Numbered from the stretch's first letter, positions 16,313-25,792 are shown. The stretch: DNA of 64,000 bases from Bradyrhizobium diazoefficiens (GCF_016616885.1 NZ_CP067102.1:4926501-4990500), one strand, 5' to 3'. The notes: generated by a model not told the origin, from the letters alone. Translations and numbers: made by a program.

Positions 16313-17977
16313 TCAAGTCTTCGTCGTCTCGTGCGCCCGCAGCTCATCGACCAGCACGCGCACGTTCTCGGAATAGTCGATCGGGATCGCGACCAGGTGC
16401 AGGCCGCCCTCCTTGAAGGCGGCATCGAGCGTCGGACCAAAGCTGTCGATGCTTGCGATACGATGGCCCTTGGCGCCATAAGCCTTGGCGTAGAGCGCAA
16501 AGTCGGGATTGCCAAAGGTCATGCCGTAATCGGCAAAATGGTCGACGGCCTGTTTCCAGCGGATCATGCCGTAGGCGTTGTCCTCCAGCACCAGCACGAC
16601 GAGATTGAGCTTGAGGCGAACGGCGGTCTCCATCTCCTGGCTGTTCATCATGAAACCACCGTCGCCGGCGACCGCGAGCACGCGGCGATCGGGATAGAGC
16701 ATCGCGGCCATCATCGCCGACGGCAGACCGGCGCCCATCGTCGCCAGCGCGTTGTCGAGCAGCAGCGTGTTGGCGACGCGGGTGCGGTAGTTGCGCGCGA
16801 ACCAGATCTTGTACATGCCGTTGTCGAGCGCGACGATGCCGTTCTCGGGGATGACCTGGCGAATGTCGTGCACGATACGCTGCGGCGTCGGCGGCCAGCG
16901 CGTCTCGGTGGCGCGGTCGGCGATGTGGCTGAGGATCTCCTCGCGCAATGGCAACAGCGCCGCCGCCTGCGGCAGCTTGCCTTCGAGCCGGTCGGCCAGA
17001 AGCTCCAGGCTTGGGCCGACGTCGCCGACGACCTCGGCGTCGGGAAAATAGACCTGCTCGACGCTGGCCGAGGTGTAGCTGACATGAATGACCTTCGGCC
17101 CCGACGGCCCCATGATGAAGGGCGGCTTCTCGATCGGGTCATGGCCGATCGCCACGATCAGATCGGCGGCGTCGATGGCATCGTGGACATAGTCACGCTC
17201 GGACAGCGCCGCGGTGCCCATATAGAGATTGGTGCCGCCGGGAACGGTGCCCTTGCCCATCTGCGTTGTGAAAAAGGGAATGCCGGTACGCCGCACGAAA
17301 CTCGCGATGCCGTGGGTCGAACGCGGCCGGCTGGTCGCCGCGCCCATCATCACCAGCGGATGCTTTGCCGCCAGAATCATCTCGGCGGCACGGTCGAGTG
17401 CGGCGCGGTGCGCGACCGGAATCTCGATCGGATGGATCGGAATCACGGGGGTGGCCGGCACCTCGTCGCCCGCGATGTCTTCGGGCAATTCCAGATGCAC
17501 CGGACCCGGACGCTCCTCCATCGCCACACGGAAGGCATCGCGCACCACGGTCGGGATCGAGGAGGCGCTGATGATCTGCCGCGAGAGCTTGGTCAGCGGC
17601 TTCATGGTCGCGACCACGTCCACGATCTGGAAGCGCGCCTGCCGACTGCTCATGATCGGCTTCTGGCCGGTAATGAGGATCATCGGCATCGCGCCGAGAT
17701 GCGCGTAGGCTGCGCCGGTCGACAGATTGAGCGCGCCGGGGCCGAGGGTGGAGAGGCACACGCCGGGTTTGCCTGTCAGCCTTCCATGGGTCGCGGCCAT
17801 GAAGGCAGCCGCTTGCTCGTGGCGGGTCAGGATCAGCTCGATTTTGGAGGTTCGCAGCGATTCAACCAGATCAAGGTTTTCCTCGCCGGGAACACCAAAG
17901 ATGCGATCGACGCCTTCGTTCTCCAGCGCCGCGACGAACAGGTCGGATCCCTTCACTTTGCGTTCCTGTTCACTCAT
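16313..17977 (-). CDS. Acetolactate synthase large-subunit-like TPP enzyme
   Basis: A 554-residue thiamine-diphosphate enzyme starting MSEQERKVKGSDLFVAALENEGVDRIFGVPGEENLDLVE. It contains the catalytic Glu region LTRHEQAAAFMA, central domain (VHLELPEDIAGDE; ATSRPRSTHGIASFVRRTGIPFFTTQMGKG), and the TPP/Mg motif AGDGGFMMNSQEMETAVRLKLNLVVLVLEDNAYG. No small regulatory subunit gene (ilvH) is adjacent. The enzyme therefore resembles catabolic or orphan acetolactate synthases rather than the biosynthetic IlvBH pair. Other TPP decarboxylases of the same fold cannot be excluded. Confidence 0.87.
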   Translation of the reverse strand: MSEQERKVKGSDLFVAALENEGVDRIFGVPGEENLDLVESLRTSKIELILTRHEQAAAFMAATHGRLTGKPGVCLSTLGPGALNLSTGAAYAHLGAMPMILITGQKPIMSSRQARFQIVDVVATMKPLTKLSRQIISASSIPTVVRDAFRVAMEERPGPVHLELPEDIAGDEVPATPVIPIHPIEIPVAHRAALDRAAEMILAAKHPLVMMGAATSRPRSTHGIASFVRRTGIPFFTTQMGKGTVPGGTNLYMGTAALSERDYVHDAIDAADLIVAIGHDPIEKPPFIMGPSGPKVIHVSYTSASVEQVYFPDAEVVGDVGPSLELLADRLEGKLPQAAALLPLREEILSHIADRATETRWPPTPQRIVHDIRQVIPENGIVALDNGMYKIWFARNYRTRVANTLLLDNALATMGAGLPSAMMAAMLYPDRRVLAVAGDGGFMMNSQEMETAVRLKLNLVVLVLEDNAYGMIRWKQAVDHFADYGMTFGNPDFALYAKAYGAKGHRIASIDSFGPTLDAAFKEGGLHLVAIPIDYSENVRVLVDELRAHETTKT

Positions 17978-18907
17978 GTCGCCTCCGCTTGCTGCTGGCT
18001 CCCGTGTTCCGGGGCGGCCCATGGTAGCGGTCTGAGGCGCATGCACAACTCACAAAGAGGCGCATAGCCGCATCAACACCGTCCTTGCGAGCGCAGCCGC
18101 TTTTTCAACTTGCACGACCGTCGCAGACACGCCTTCGCATCCGCGCGGCGCATTGCGCCCGAGCTTTGCTTCGTGTTTCACCCTCCATTGAAAGAGGGCG
18201 CAGGGAAGAGCGGGAGCCGGCTGGCTCCCATTGACCGCTATGCCATGAGTAGATTGCGCTACACTGCACAGCGGGTAACAGGGCAGCCGGAGGCATCCCG
18301 GCCTTCCCTGCGTAGTGGTTTGACAGCTTATGTCGTGCTCTCCCCGGGGAGCGATGCACTATTGCCCCCGTCGTCTCGCAGATGACTGACACGAGGGCCC
18401 GGTTGAGCCACACGCATCACCACGAGCCTTGACGCACAGACCCCGGGCGCCAGGACCACACGATTTCGCCGTACGCAGATCACACCGGTCGTGCGCGCGA
18501 CGGCTTTGCTCACGGTCGCCCGCCCTGCAAAACCCTTCGCGCCGATGTGACCCACGTCCACCGCCGCCCGGCCCGCGTTCGTGACGATCGCGATACGCCC
18601 TCTTCCTTGGGCCGGAGTGAGCGAAACATACGCCGTTTCCGAATTTCGGTAAAGTGGAATATTTTTGGCGGCCGGTATCGACCAAGGGACGGCGTGTTTT
18701 GCCCGTCGGGCACGCAAGCTCTCGTAGCCCCGATGGAACGCAGCGTAATCCGGATCTCCATTCTGCGCCTCCGGCGCCCGAAGTTCCTCGCCCAATAAAT
18801 CAGCACGAAATGGCCGCATGTGAGTCCGCAACCTTTCGGCGCCGGCGCGACTTCTTGGGCAGCGACTATTCTGTCGCGATCTCAACTGCCAACCCAAAGG
18901 AGTTCAC
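17978..18907. repeat. 930-bp gene-poor stretch, probable composite intergenic repeat
   Basis: No convincing gene is seen. Several overlapping frames on both strands have low-information, Arg/Ser-rich translations. The block from ~18130 to ~18700 (containing GGTAACAGGGCAGCCGGAGG and TTGACAGCTTATGTCGTGCT) resembles, from memory, a repeated intergenic sequence in Bradyrhizobium genomes that has often been mis-annotated as small proteins. I cannot verify the copy number here. 18820-18907 probably carries the promoter of the secretion cluster. Confidence 0.45.
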
Positions 18908-19210
18908 ATGGCTCTTCTCGGAAACCTGCTCGGCACGGTCGATGGCCTGCTCGGAACAGCAACGGGTGCGCTGTCAGGCAGCGCCGATGCAGGTGGAAGT
19001 GTGACGGCCGGCGCCAGCAGCTCGGTCGATCTGTCCCACACGCTCGACGTGGGCGCGCTGATCGAAACCAATCCCAGCATTGACGTCTCCGCGTCGGGCC
19101 TTGCGGGAACCGGCGGCATCGATGCCTCGATCTCCGCGCCGACGGCGGTCGGCCTCAGTGCCGATGTCGGTCATCTCGATGTCGGTGGCCTCCTCCACGG
19201 GCTGGTCTGA
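18908..19210 (+). CDS. Small Gly/Ala/Ser-rich protein, putative type I secretion cargo
   Basis: A 100-residue acidic protein without cysteine, lysine or a Sec signal. It starts MALLGNLLGTVDGLLGTATGAL and ends VGLSADVGHLDVGGLLHGLV. Composition (G, A, S, T, D, V, L) and repeated (D)VG/ASI strands suggest an extended or beta-rich exported protein. A good AAGGAG site lies 5 nt before the ATG. It is the first gene of a cluster with a PrtD-type ABC exporter and HlyD adaptor. The second flanking protein (22392-23321) shares its G-T-V-x-G-LLG motif, suggesting both are exported by this system. No RTX nonapeptide is present. Confidence 0.7.
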   Translation: MALLGNLLGTVDGLLGTATGALSGSADAGGSVTAGASSSVDLSHTLDVGALIETNPSIDVSASGLAGTGGIDASISAPTAVGLSADVGHLDVGGLLHGLV

Positions 19211-19322
19211 GCCAACTTTCCAATGACGAATATGTGGCGTGGGGCGGTCTGCCCCACGTCACGCTTCGCGCAAGCCGCCAGCGTCCCGGCGCAGATTTCT
19301 TTTATACCTTGAGGACATTCAG

Positions 19323-21065
19323 ATGGCGGCAGCACTTTCGACCGTCGCGGATGAGGCGGCAGAGCCGCCGTATCGGCGCGGCGACGACGTCCGGGACGCA
19401 TTGCTAAAACTCTGGCCGCATTTCCTCTGGGCCGGACTGTTCTCAAGCGCGATCAACCTGCTCTATCTCTCCTCACCGCTCTATCTGATGCAGGTCTACA
19501 ATCGCGTCCTGCTTAACGAAAACATCGCTACCCTTGTCCTTCTCACCCTCATCCTCGCCATTGCGCTCCTGACCATGGCCGGGCTCGACGCGGTGCGCGC
19601 CTGGATCCTGATCCGCTGCGGCATCCGGCTCGACATGGAGCTGTCGACGCGGGTGTTCGAGGCGCTGGTGGTGCGATCGGCCGAGCGCGGCGCTTCGCGA
19701 GGCGCGCAGCAATTACGCGATCTCGACCAGTTCCGCACCTTCGTCACCGGGCCTGGCATCTATTTCGCGTTCGACCTGCCCTGGATTCCGATCTACCTGC
19801 TGCTGCTGTTCTTTATCCATCCCCTGCTCGGCCTCGTCGCCACCATCGGCGCGCTGCTGCTGCTCGGGCTAGCGGGCGTGAACGAAGTTCTGACCCGCTC
19901 GCCGATGAAGCACGCCGAGTCCTCCGGCAACCAGTCTTACGTCTTCACCGAGAATGTCCTGCGCCATGCCGACGTGATCCGCGCCATGGGCATGCAGCCG
20001 GCGGTCGAGCGCAACTGGCAGAGCCAGCGCTCAGCGATGCTGGTGCAGCAGGCGATCGCCAGCGACAAGAACGCGGTGATGACGTCGTCGATCCGCTTCT
20101 TCCGCCTGCTGCTGCAGTCCCTGATGCTCGGCACCGGCGCCTGGCTCGCGATCGATCACGCCATCACGCCTGCAACGATTTTCGCCGCCAGCATCGTCAT
20201 GGGCCGTGCGCTGGTTCCGGTCGAGCAGGCGGTCGGCACCTGGAAGCAGTTCATCGGCGCGCGCGATTCCTACACGGAGGTGCGCAATCTGCTTGCGACC
20301 GTGGACCTGACCGTGCCGCAGACCATCGTGCCGAAGCAACGCAATACGGTCGAGGTGCGCGAGCTTGTCTGCGAATTGCCGTCGCGGCCTGAGCCGGTGC
20401 TGAAAGGTCTGTCCTTCGAGCTCGCCGGCGGCCAGGCGCTCGGCATCGTCGGGCCGAGCGGTTCGGGCAAGAGCACGCTGGCACGGCTCCTGGTCGGCGC
20501 GATGGCGCCCGCCGCCGGGCGCTTGCGCTTCGGCGGCCTCGACTACAATCATTGGGACCCCGTCGAATTCGGCCGTCATGTCGGCTACCTCCCGCAGGAT
20601 GTCGGCCTGTTCGCCGGCACCGTCCGTGAAAACATCGCGCGTTTCGGCGACGCCTCGACCGACGAGATCATCGACGCTGCGATCCGCGCCGGCATCCACG
20701 ACATGGTGCTGGATCTGCCCCGGCAATACGACACACGGCTCGGCGTCGGCGGCGTCGGCCTGTCAGGTGGACAGCGCCAGCGGCTCGGCCTGGCACGCGC
20801 TCTACTTGGCCGCCCCCCGCTGCTCGTGCTCGACGAGCCCAACGCCAATCTCGACGCACCCGGCGAGGAGGCGCTGAAGGCCGCACTGCTCGAGGCCAAG
20901 GCCGGCGGCGCCGCCGTCATCGTCATTACCCACCGCACCACGATCCTCGACATCGTTGACGTCATGATGGTGATCCGCAACGGGATGCTCGACATGCTCG
21001 GCCCGCCCGGCGAGGTCTATCAGGCCTTGCAGCAGCAGGCAGCCGCGCGGGCGGCCGCATCATGA
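19323..21065 (+). CDS. Type I secretion ABC transporter, PrtD family permease/ATPase
   Basis: A 580-residue fused exporter. The six-helix membrane domain spans about residues 40-310 (LLYLSSPLYLMQVYNRVL..., FAFDLPWIPIYLLLLFFIHP). It is followed by an ATPase domain with Walker A GPSGSGKST, Q-loop GYLPQDVGLFAGTVRENIARF, signature LSGGQRQRLGLARAL, Walker B PLLVLDEPNANLD and switch ITHR. No N-terminal C39 peptidase, so cargo is not processed as in bacteriocin exporters. It overlaps the HlyD gene by 4 bp (ATGA). The outer-membrane TolC partner is not in the window. Confidence 0.93.
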   Translation: MAAALSTVADEAAEPPYRRGDDVRDALLKLWPHFLWAGLFSSAINLLYLSSPLYLMQVYNRVLLNENIATLVLLTLILAIALLTMAGLDAVRAWILIRCGIRLDMELSTRVFEALVVRSAERGASRGAQQLRDLDQFRTFVTGPGIYFAFDLPWIPIYLLLLFFIHPLLGLVATIGALLLLGLAGVNEVLTRSPMKHAESSGNQSYVFTENVLRHADVIRAMGMQPAVERNWQSQRSAMLVQQAIASDKNAVMTSSIRFFRLLLQSLMLGTGAWLAIDHAITPATIFAASIVMGRALVPVEQAVGTWKQFIGARDSYTEVRNLLATVDLTVPQTIVPKQRNTVEVRELVCELPSRPEPVLKGLSFELAGGQALGIVGPSGSGKSTLARLLVGAMAPAAGRLRFGGLDYNHWDPVEFGRHVGYLPQDVGLFAGTVRENIARFGDASTDEIIDAAIRAGIHDMVLDLPRQYDTRLGVGGVGLSGGQRQRLGLARALLGRPPLLVLDEPNANLDAPGEEALKAALLEAKAGGAAVIVITHRTTILDIVDVMMVIRNGMLDMLGPPGEVYQALQQQAAARAAAS

Positions 21066-22381
21066 GCACCGCGACCTATATCGCCGACCGCGAGCGCGCT
21101 TACTATGCGCGGCCGGGACGTCCGGCGCTGGTCGGCGCCATCGTGGTCGGCGCGTTTGCCTCGGCGATGACGCTGTGGGGCACCCTGGCGCCAATCTCGG
21201 GGGCGGCGATTGCCAGCGGCAATCTCCAGGTGGAAGGCCGGCGCCAGAGCGTGCAGCATCCCTATGGCGGCGTCATCCGCCAGCTTCTTGTGCGCGACGG
21301 CGCCCATGTCGAAAAGGGACAGCTGCTGCTCGTGCTCGACGACAGCGATCCGCGCGCCAAGCTCGACGTGCTGGTCGCCGATCGCGATGCCGCCCGAGCG
21401 GCGGAAGCGCGGCTGATGGCCGAGCGCGACGACCATGCAGCGCCGGACTTTGGCATCGATCCCAAGGATGCAAAGCCCGCTATGCGCCAGGCGATGGCGA
21501 ATGAGATCGCGATGATGGCCGCGCGAAAACACCAGTTCGAGGCCGAGACATCCGTGCTCAAGGGCAAGATCGCCGAGCTGAATGCGCAGATCGGTGGCAC
21601 GCAGGCGCAGCTCACCGGCACTGAAAAGCAGCGTGAGCTCCTGACCGACGAGATGAACGGCGCGCAGCATCTGTACGAACAGGGCTATACGCCGAAGACG
21701 CGGATCCTGGCGCTGCAGCGCGAGGACGCCAAGCTCCAGGCCGATATCGGCGCGCAGCGCGCCAACATCGCCGGCATGCAGCAGCAGATTTCGCAGAGTG
21801 ACGCAGAGATCGCCAAGGCCGAGCGCGCCCGGATGAGCGAGATCACCGACCAGCTCCGCTCCACCGAGAACAAGCTCGCGGAACTCGCGCCGAAGATCGA
21901 CGCCGCAACCGATGTCGTGACGCGCGCACAGATCCGGTCGCCCGCGACCGGCTCGGTGGTCGGGCTCGACGTTTTCACGGAAGGCGGCGTGATCCAGCCG
22001 GGCGCAAAGCTGATGGATATTGTGCCGTCGGACAATCCGCTGATCGTCGATGCGCAACTCAAGCTGTCCGACATCAACGACGTCACCGTCGGCCGCCGCG
22101 CCGAGGTCCGGCTGACCGGCGTCAACTATATTGAGCGGCCCCGCCTTTACGGCACCGTGCGAACGGTCTCGGCCGACCGCGTCACCAACGACAGGGCCGG
22201 CGGCCCCGGCTATTACGCGGTCGAGGTCTCGCTGGAGCCGGACGACGTCAAGAAGTCGCGCATCGAACTGCAATCGGGCATGCCGGCTGAGGTGATCGTG
22301 CCGACGCGACCGCGCACGCTATTCGAATATCTGTTCGGTCCGCTGCGCGACGAGCTGACCCGTGCCTTCCGCGAACGCTGA
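21062..22381 (+). CDS. HlyD-family periplasmic adaptor (membrane fusion protein) of type I secretion
   Basis: A 439-residue protein. A single N-terminal transmembrane segment (ALVGAIVVGAFASAMTLWGTLAPISGAA, residues ~22-50) precedes a lipoyl/barrel-sandwich half (VQHPYGGVIRQLLVRDGAHVEKGQLLLVLDD). A long coiled-coil hairpin runs from about 130 to 290. The second lipoyl half (IRSPATGSVVGLDVFTEGGVIQPGAKLMDIVP) and beta-barrel follow, with the HlyD ending (GMPAEVIVPTRPRTLFEYLFGPLRDELTRAFRE). It bridges the ABC exporter to an outer-membrane channel. Confidence 0.93.
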   Translation: MSTATYIADRERAYYARPGRPALVGAIVVGAFASAMTLWGTLAPISGAAIASGNLQVEGRRQSVQHPYGGVIRQLLVRDGAHVEKGQLLLVLDDSDPRAKLDVLVADRDAARAAEARLMAERDDHAAPDFGIDPKDAKPAMRQAMANEIAMMAARKHQFEAETSVLKGKIAELNAQIGGTQAQLTGTEKQRELLTDEMNGAQHLYEQGYTPKTRILALQREDAKLQADIGAQRANIAGMQQQISQSDAEIAKAERARMSEITDQLRSTENKLAELAPKIDAATDVVTRAQIRSPATGSVVGLDVFTEGGVIQPGAKLMDIVPSDNPLIVDAQLKLSDINDVTVGRRAEVRLTGVNYIERPRLYGTVRTVSADRVTNDRAGGPGYYAVEVSLEPDDVKKSRIELQSGMPAEVIVPTRPRTLFEYLFGPLRDELTRAFRER

Positions 22382-22391
22382 GGAGGAGCCA

Positions 22392-23321
22392 ATGGCTGCA
22401 TCCGAGCAGAACAACCGCCGCGCCGAAAAGGCGGAGATCGCCCGCCACATCACGACGGAAGAGACGATTGCGTTCATGACCGCGCTGGTCGCCTTCCTGA
22501 AGGAGGCCGAGGCCGCCGGGCATCATGGTGGCCACGATGCGCAGCCGCCGCCGTTCGACGTGCCGCCCCCGCCGGCGCATGCCAGCGATCCAGCGCGCGC
22601 CGAGGTGACACCAGGCGATCATCAGCCCGCCTCAGGCGATCAGCATGCCGATGTGAGCGTGCCGCCCACGAGTGAGACCTCGACGACACTTCATGTGGAT
22701 GGGACCAGTGGCGACATCCCGCATGCCGATGGAAATACCGATGTCGCTGCCATCACGGACAGCCCGGTCAACGCGACCGTCCCGATTGGTAGCCACGCTC
22801 CCGTTGCGTCCGATCATGCCACAGAAGCCGCTGGCGGCTCCGCTCACGCCGACATCGCGACGTCCGCGTCCATCGATCCATCATCCTCGCTGCACGATCT
22901 CGGCAGCACGATCACGAACTTCGTCGACACCTCGCTGTCCGCCGTCTCGCACACGCTCGACAGCCTGAGCACGACGGTGTCGCAGCTGACATCCACGGTG
23001 ACCGGAACGATTGGCCAACTCACCGACAGCGTCACCGGTCTCCTCGGCGGCCTGCTGCATTCCGTCGGAAGTGACGTGCACGAGGCTTCCTCCCCCGATT
23101 TGTTCAGCGCGCTGGTCACGGATATCGTCAGCACGCCGCTGGCGTCGCCCCATGACAGCTCGACGACACACGTCGATATCGGCGGCCTCGACACCGCCGG
23201 CGCGGTGCCGATGGCGGCGCTGCCGCCGGTGACGCTGCATCTTGGCTTTCTCGGCCAACCGACCGATGGCCACGATCTGCACGACGGCGCGTTCTCGGCG
23301 CTCGGCGTGCATCATTTTTAG
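22392..23321 (+). CDS. His-rich low-complexity protein, putative type I secretion cargo or cofactor
   Basis: A 309-residue protein preceded by a strong AGGAGGAG site, 10 bp after the hlyD-like gene. Layout: a charged helical N-terminus (MAASEQNNRRAEKAEIARHITTEE, ~1-45), a His/Pro/Asp-rich segment (HHGGHD, PPPPAHASDPA, many GDH/HAD) to ~150, a Ser/Thr/Leu-rich helical block with TVSQLTSTVTGTIGQLTDSVTGLLGGLL near 200-230, and an acidic His-containing tail ending FSALGVHHF. No Sec signal or RTX repeat. The hydrophobic-aromatic last residues fit a non-RTX C-terminal type I secretion signal. Function unknown. Confidence 0.7.
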   Translation: MAASEQNNRRAEKAEIARHITTEETIAFMTALVAFLKEAEAAGHHGGHDAQPPPFDVPPPPAHASDPARAEVTPGDHQPASGDQHADVSVPPTSETSTTLHVDGTSGDIPHADGNTDVAAITDSPVNATVPIGSHAPVASDHATEAAGGSAHADIATSASIDPSSSLHDLGSTITNFVDTSLSAVSHTLDSLSTTVSQLTSTVTGTIGQLTDSVTGLLGGLLHSVGSDVHEASSPDLFSALVTDIVSTPLASPHDSSTTHVDIGGLDTAGAVPMAALPPVTLHLGFLGQPTDGHDLHDGAFSALGVHHF

Positions 23322-23363
23322 ATGAGATGCACTCGTGGCCCGGGTGGATTGACCAGCTCGCGA

Positions 23364-23383
23364 TATCTGACTAAAGTCAGATA
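23364..23383. promoter_or_regulatory. Perfect palindrome before the decayed marR-GNAT gene (probable MarR operator)
   Basis: TATCTGACT-AA-AGTCAGATA, two 9-bp arms with a 2-bp centre, ends one base before the ATG at 23384. Its position and symmetry are those of an autoregulatory operator for a MarR-type dimer. The regulator domain itself is missing from the adjacent gene. Confidence 0.7.
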
Positions 23384-23858
23384 ATGCTCGATCCCATCTC
23401 CCGCGTCCGCCGCTTCAACCGTGCCGTGACCTCCGCCGTCGCGCTACTGCCTGAAGGAATATTACGCGGAGCTCGGCCGCCGCTTCAAACAGGGCTTTGA
23501 CGTCTCGCTGTCGCGCGACCCCAATGCCAAGGACATGCGCCGGCCGCGCGGCGGCTTCATCGTGGCGATGTCGGATACGCTGCCGATCGGCTGCGTCGGC
23601 TTGAAGGGAACGGATCACTTCTATGCCGAGATCAAGCGGCTGTGGGTCGCGCCCTCCGCGCGCGGATTGGGCCTCGGCAAGCGCCTGATGGAGGCGGCCG
23701 AGGACGCCGCACGCACACTCGGCATCGCGCTGCTGCGGCTCGACACCAATAGCGCGCTGCCGGAAGCCGGCCAGCTCTATCGCACCACCGGCTGGCGCGA
23801 AATCCCGCGCTTTAACGACGACCCCTACCCGGACCTGTTCTTCGAAAAGCGTCTGTGA
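23384..23858 (+). pseudogene. Remnant of a MarR-GNAT fusion gene with the MarR domain deleted and the frame broken
   Basis: The first ~19 codons read MLDPISRVRRFNRAVTSAV, the start of bifunctional MarR/GNAT proteins. Without any HTH the sequence passes, in another frame from about 23442, into YCLKEYYAELGRRFKQGFDVSLSRDP and a complete GNAT domain (IKRLWVAPSARGLGLGKRLMEAAEDAARTLGIALLRLDTN...) to the stop at 23858. About 130-140 codons of the MarR domain are therefore missing and the junction is out of frame. The GNAT part (ATG at 23535) might still be translated, but no clear ribosome site was seen. Confidence 0.8.
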
Positions 23859-23913
23859 GCGGCGCGCCGATTTCCCTGCGTCCGCGTTGGGCTCGGTACG
23901 CAGGAGTATCGCC

Positions 23914-24300
23914 ATGACCGGGGCCGAGCTCGCCGATATCTATCGCGACTACATCGCCTGCCTGAACCGGCAGGATTGGCCTGCGCTCGGCCAGTTTGTG
24001 CATGAAACGGTCGACCACAATTCGCGACCGCTCGGGTTGGCAGGCTATCGCGCGATGCTGGAGCAGGACTTTCGCGAGATTCCGGACCTGCGCTTTGACA
24101 TCGAGCTGTTGATCTCCGAGCCTCCCAACATCGCTGCCCGGCTGAAGTTCGATTGCACCCCGATCGGGACATTCCTTGGCCTCGCCGTGAATGGTCGGCG
24201 CGTGTCCTTCTGCGAAAATGTCTTCTACGAGTTCCGCGACGGAAAGATCCGCCAGGTGTGGTCGGTCATCGACAAGGCCGCGATCGAGGCGCAGCTCTGA
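23914..24300 (+). CDS. Ester cyclase / SnoaL-like NTF2-fold protein
   Basis: A 128-residue protein from MTGAELADIYRDYIACLNRQDWPALGQFVHETVDHNSRPLGLAGYRAMLEQDFREIPDLRFDIELLI, ending FYEFRDGKIRQVWSVIDKAAIEAQL. Helices followed by a curved sheet with the DGKI.Q.WS strand mark the SnoaL-like polyketide/ester cyclase subfamily of NTF2 folds. The reaction is unknown. The start at 23914 is preferred over an in-frame codon at 23887 because conservation begins there. Confidence 0.82.
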   Translation: MTGAELADIYRDYIACLNRQDWPALGQFVHETVDHNSRPLGLAGYRAMLEQDFREIPDLRFDIELLISEPPNIAARLKFDCTPIGTFLGLAVNGRRVSFCENVFYEFRDGKIRQVWSVIDKAAIEAQL

Positions 24301-24318
24301 GGCTGCGCCTCATTCTCG

Positions 24319-25545
24319 TCATGCCGCCACTGGTGCTGGCGCGGGTTGAGCTTGCGTCTTCGGGAACGGGCGGAACGTCATCGCCATAAGGAACGCGCCT
24401 AAGCCCATCGCCCAGGAGCCGATATAGAGCCAGGCATAGCTGGAGAACGCATCGTAGATCAGGCCGCCGGCGAGCGGGCCCGTCGCCATGCCGAGGCTGC
24501 CGGCCATCGCGGTGCCGCCGATCACGGTGCCCATCATCTTGAGCGGAAAGTTTTCGCGGACGATCACCGCATAGAGCGGCATGGTGCCGGCATAGATGAA
24601 GCCGAACACGGTTGCGACCATGTAGAAGGTCGTGAGCTCATGGGCGAAGACATAAGCGAGCGCGCCGAAGGCTTGCGCGAGCAGGCCCGAAACCAGCACG
24701 CGCTTGGCGCCGAGACGATCGCCCATCAGACCGAAGGCGATACGGCCACCGAGACCGGCCAGCCCCTCGACGCTGTAGATCGTCACCGCCGAGATCAGCG
24801 GGATGCCGCAGCTCACGGCATAGCTGACGGTGTGGATGATCGGACCGGAATGGGTGGCGCAGCAGAAGAAATTGGTGGCGAGCAGGATGATGAATTGCGG
24901 CGAGCGCAGCGCTTCGCCCACCGACATCTCGGCTTGCGGGCCGCCCCCGCCCGTTGCCGCGACCGGCGCATGCGCCAGCGCCGGCGGACGGCGGACCAGG
25001 AGCGCGACCGGGATCATGATGACAGCGACGACCAGCGCCACGATCTGCATCGCGGTACGCCAGTCGTGGTTGGAGACGAGCCAGGCCGCGAATGGCGCCA
25101 TCGTCATCGGCGCCACGCCCATGCCGGCGGATACCAGCGACACCGCGAGGCCGCGTTGGGTATCGAACCAGCCGGTGACCGTCGCCATCATCGGCGCGAA
25201 GATCGCCGCGCAGGAGGCGCCGACCAGCAGGCCGAACACGAACTGGAACACGATGAGCGAGGTCGCATGGCTCGCGGCGAACAGGCTCAGCGCCAGCACG
25301 GTCGATCCCGTCAGCACCACCGGCAGCGGACCAAACCTATCCGTCAACGTGCCCCAGGCCATGCTGGTGAAGGCCATCGCCAGGAAGCCGATCGTCATCG
25401 CGCTGGAAATGCCGGTCACCGACCAGCCGGTGTCCTTGGCGATCGGCTGAAGGAACACCGGCAGCGAAAACATGCCGCCGATCGCGACACAGCCAAGCAG
25501 GCCGCCAGCGGCGACGATCACCCAGCGATAAGAGGAACCAGTCAT
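24319..25545 (-). CDS. MFS transporter, oxalate/formate-antiporter-like subgroup
   Basis: A 408-residue, 12-helix carrier. N-terminal WVIVAAGGLLGCVAIGGMFSLPVFLQPIAKDTGWS and the loop 2-3 motif WGTLTDRFGPLPVVL are MFS hallmarks. The second half repeats it (GGRIAFGLMGDRLGAKRVLV). The pattern resembles monocarboxylate or OFA carriers, but the substrate cannot be assigned. The convergent ester-cyclase-like gene ends 18 bp away. The 247-bp gap to the helicase gene (25546-25792) holds nothing recognisable. Confidence 0.88.
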   Translation of the reverse strand: MTGSSYRWVIVAAGGLLGCVAIGGMFSLPVFLQPIAKDTGWSVTGISSAMTIGFLAMAFTSMAWGTLTDRFGPLPVVLTGSTVLALSLFAASHATSLIVFQFVFGLLVGASCAAIFAPMMATVTGWFDTQRGLAVSLVSAGMGVAPMTMAPFAAWLVSNHDWRTAMQIVALVVAVIMIPVALLVRRPPALAHAPVAATGGGGPQAEMSVGEALRSPQFIILLATNFFCCATHSGPIIHTVSYAVSCGIPLISAVTIYSVEGLAGLGGRIAFGLMGDRLGAKRVLVSGLLAQAFGALAYVFAHELTTFYMVATVFGFIYAGTMPLYAVIVRENFPLKMMGTVIGGTAMAGSLGMATGPLAGGLIYDAFSSYAWLYIGSWAMGLGAFLMAMTFRPFPKTQAQPAPAPVAA

Positions 25546-25792
25546 CGTTGTCTCCCGTCAGGTCTGTCTGGGTGGAAGACGAATGGAAATGGCGAAAGCA
25601 GACAGGTATTGCGACATTTTTTAAGGCAGGCACTCGTGACCCGCCGGCAAGATGCCGAAAACAACCCCATGCACAGTAGCCAACCGCAGCGGTATCAATG
25701 ACTTACGATGCGCATCAATTGCGATGCAGGGGACTTGCGATGGCAAGCCGCGAATCCCATTACACCGAAAGCGCCGGTCTTCCCGCGTCCGG

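Noticed and set aside
18328..18897. A 189-residue minus-strand frame and several smaller frames in 18050-18880
   Set aside because: Low-information translations, no ribosome site, and a repeat-like sequence recalled from other Bradyrhizobium intergenic regions.
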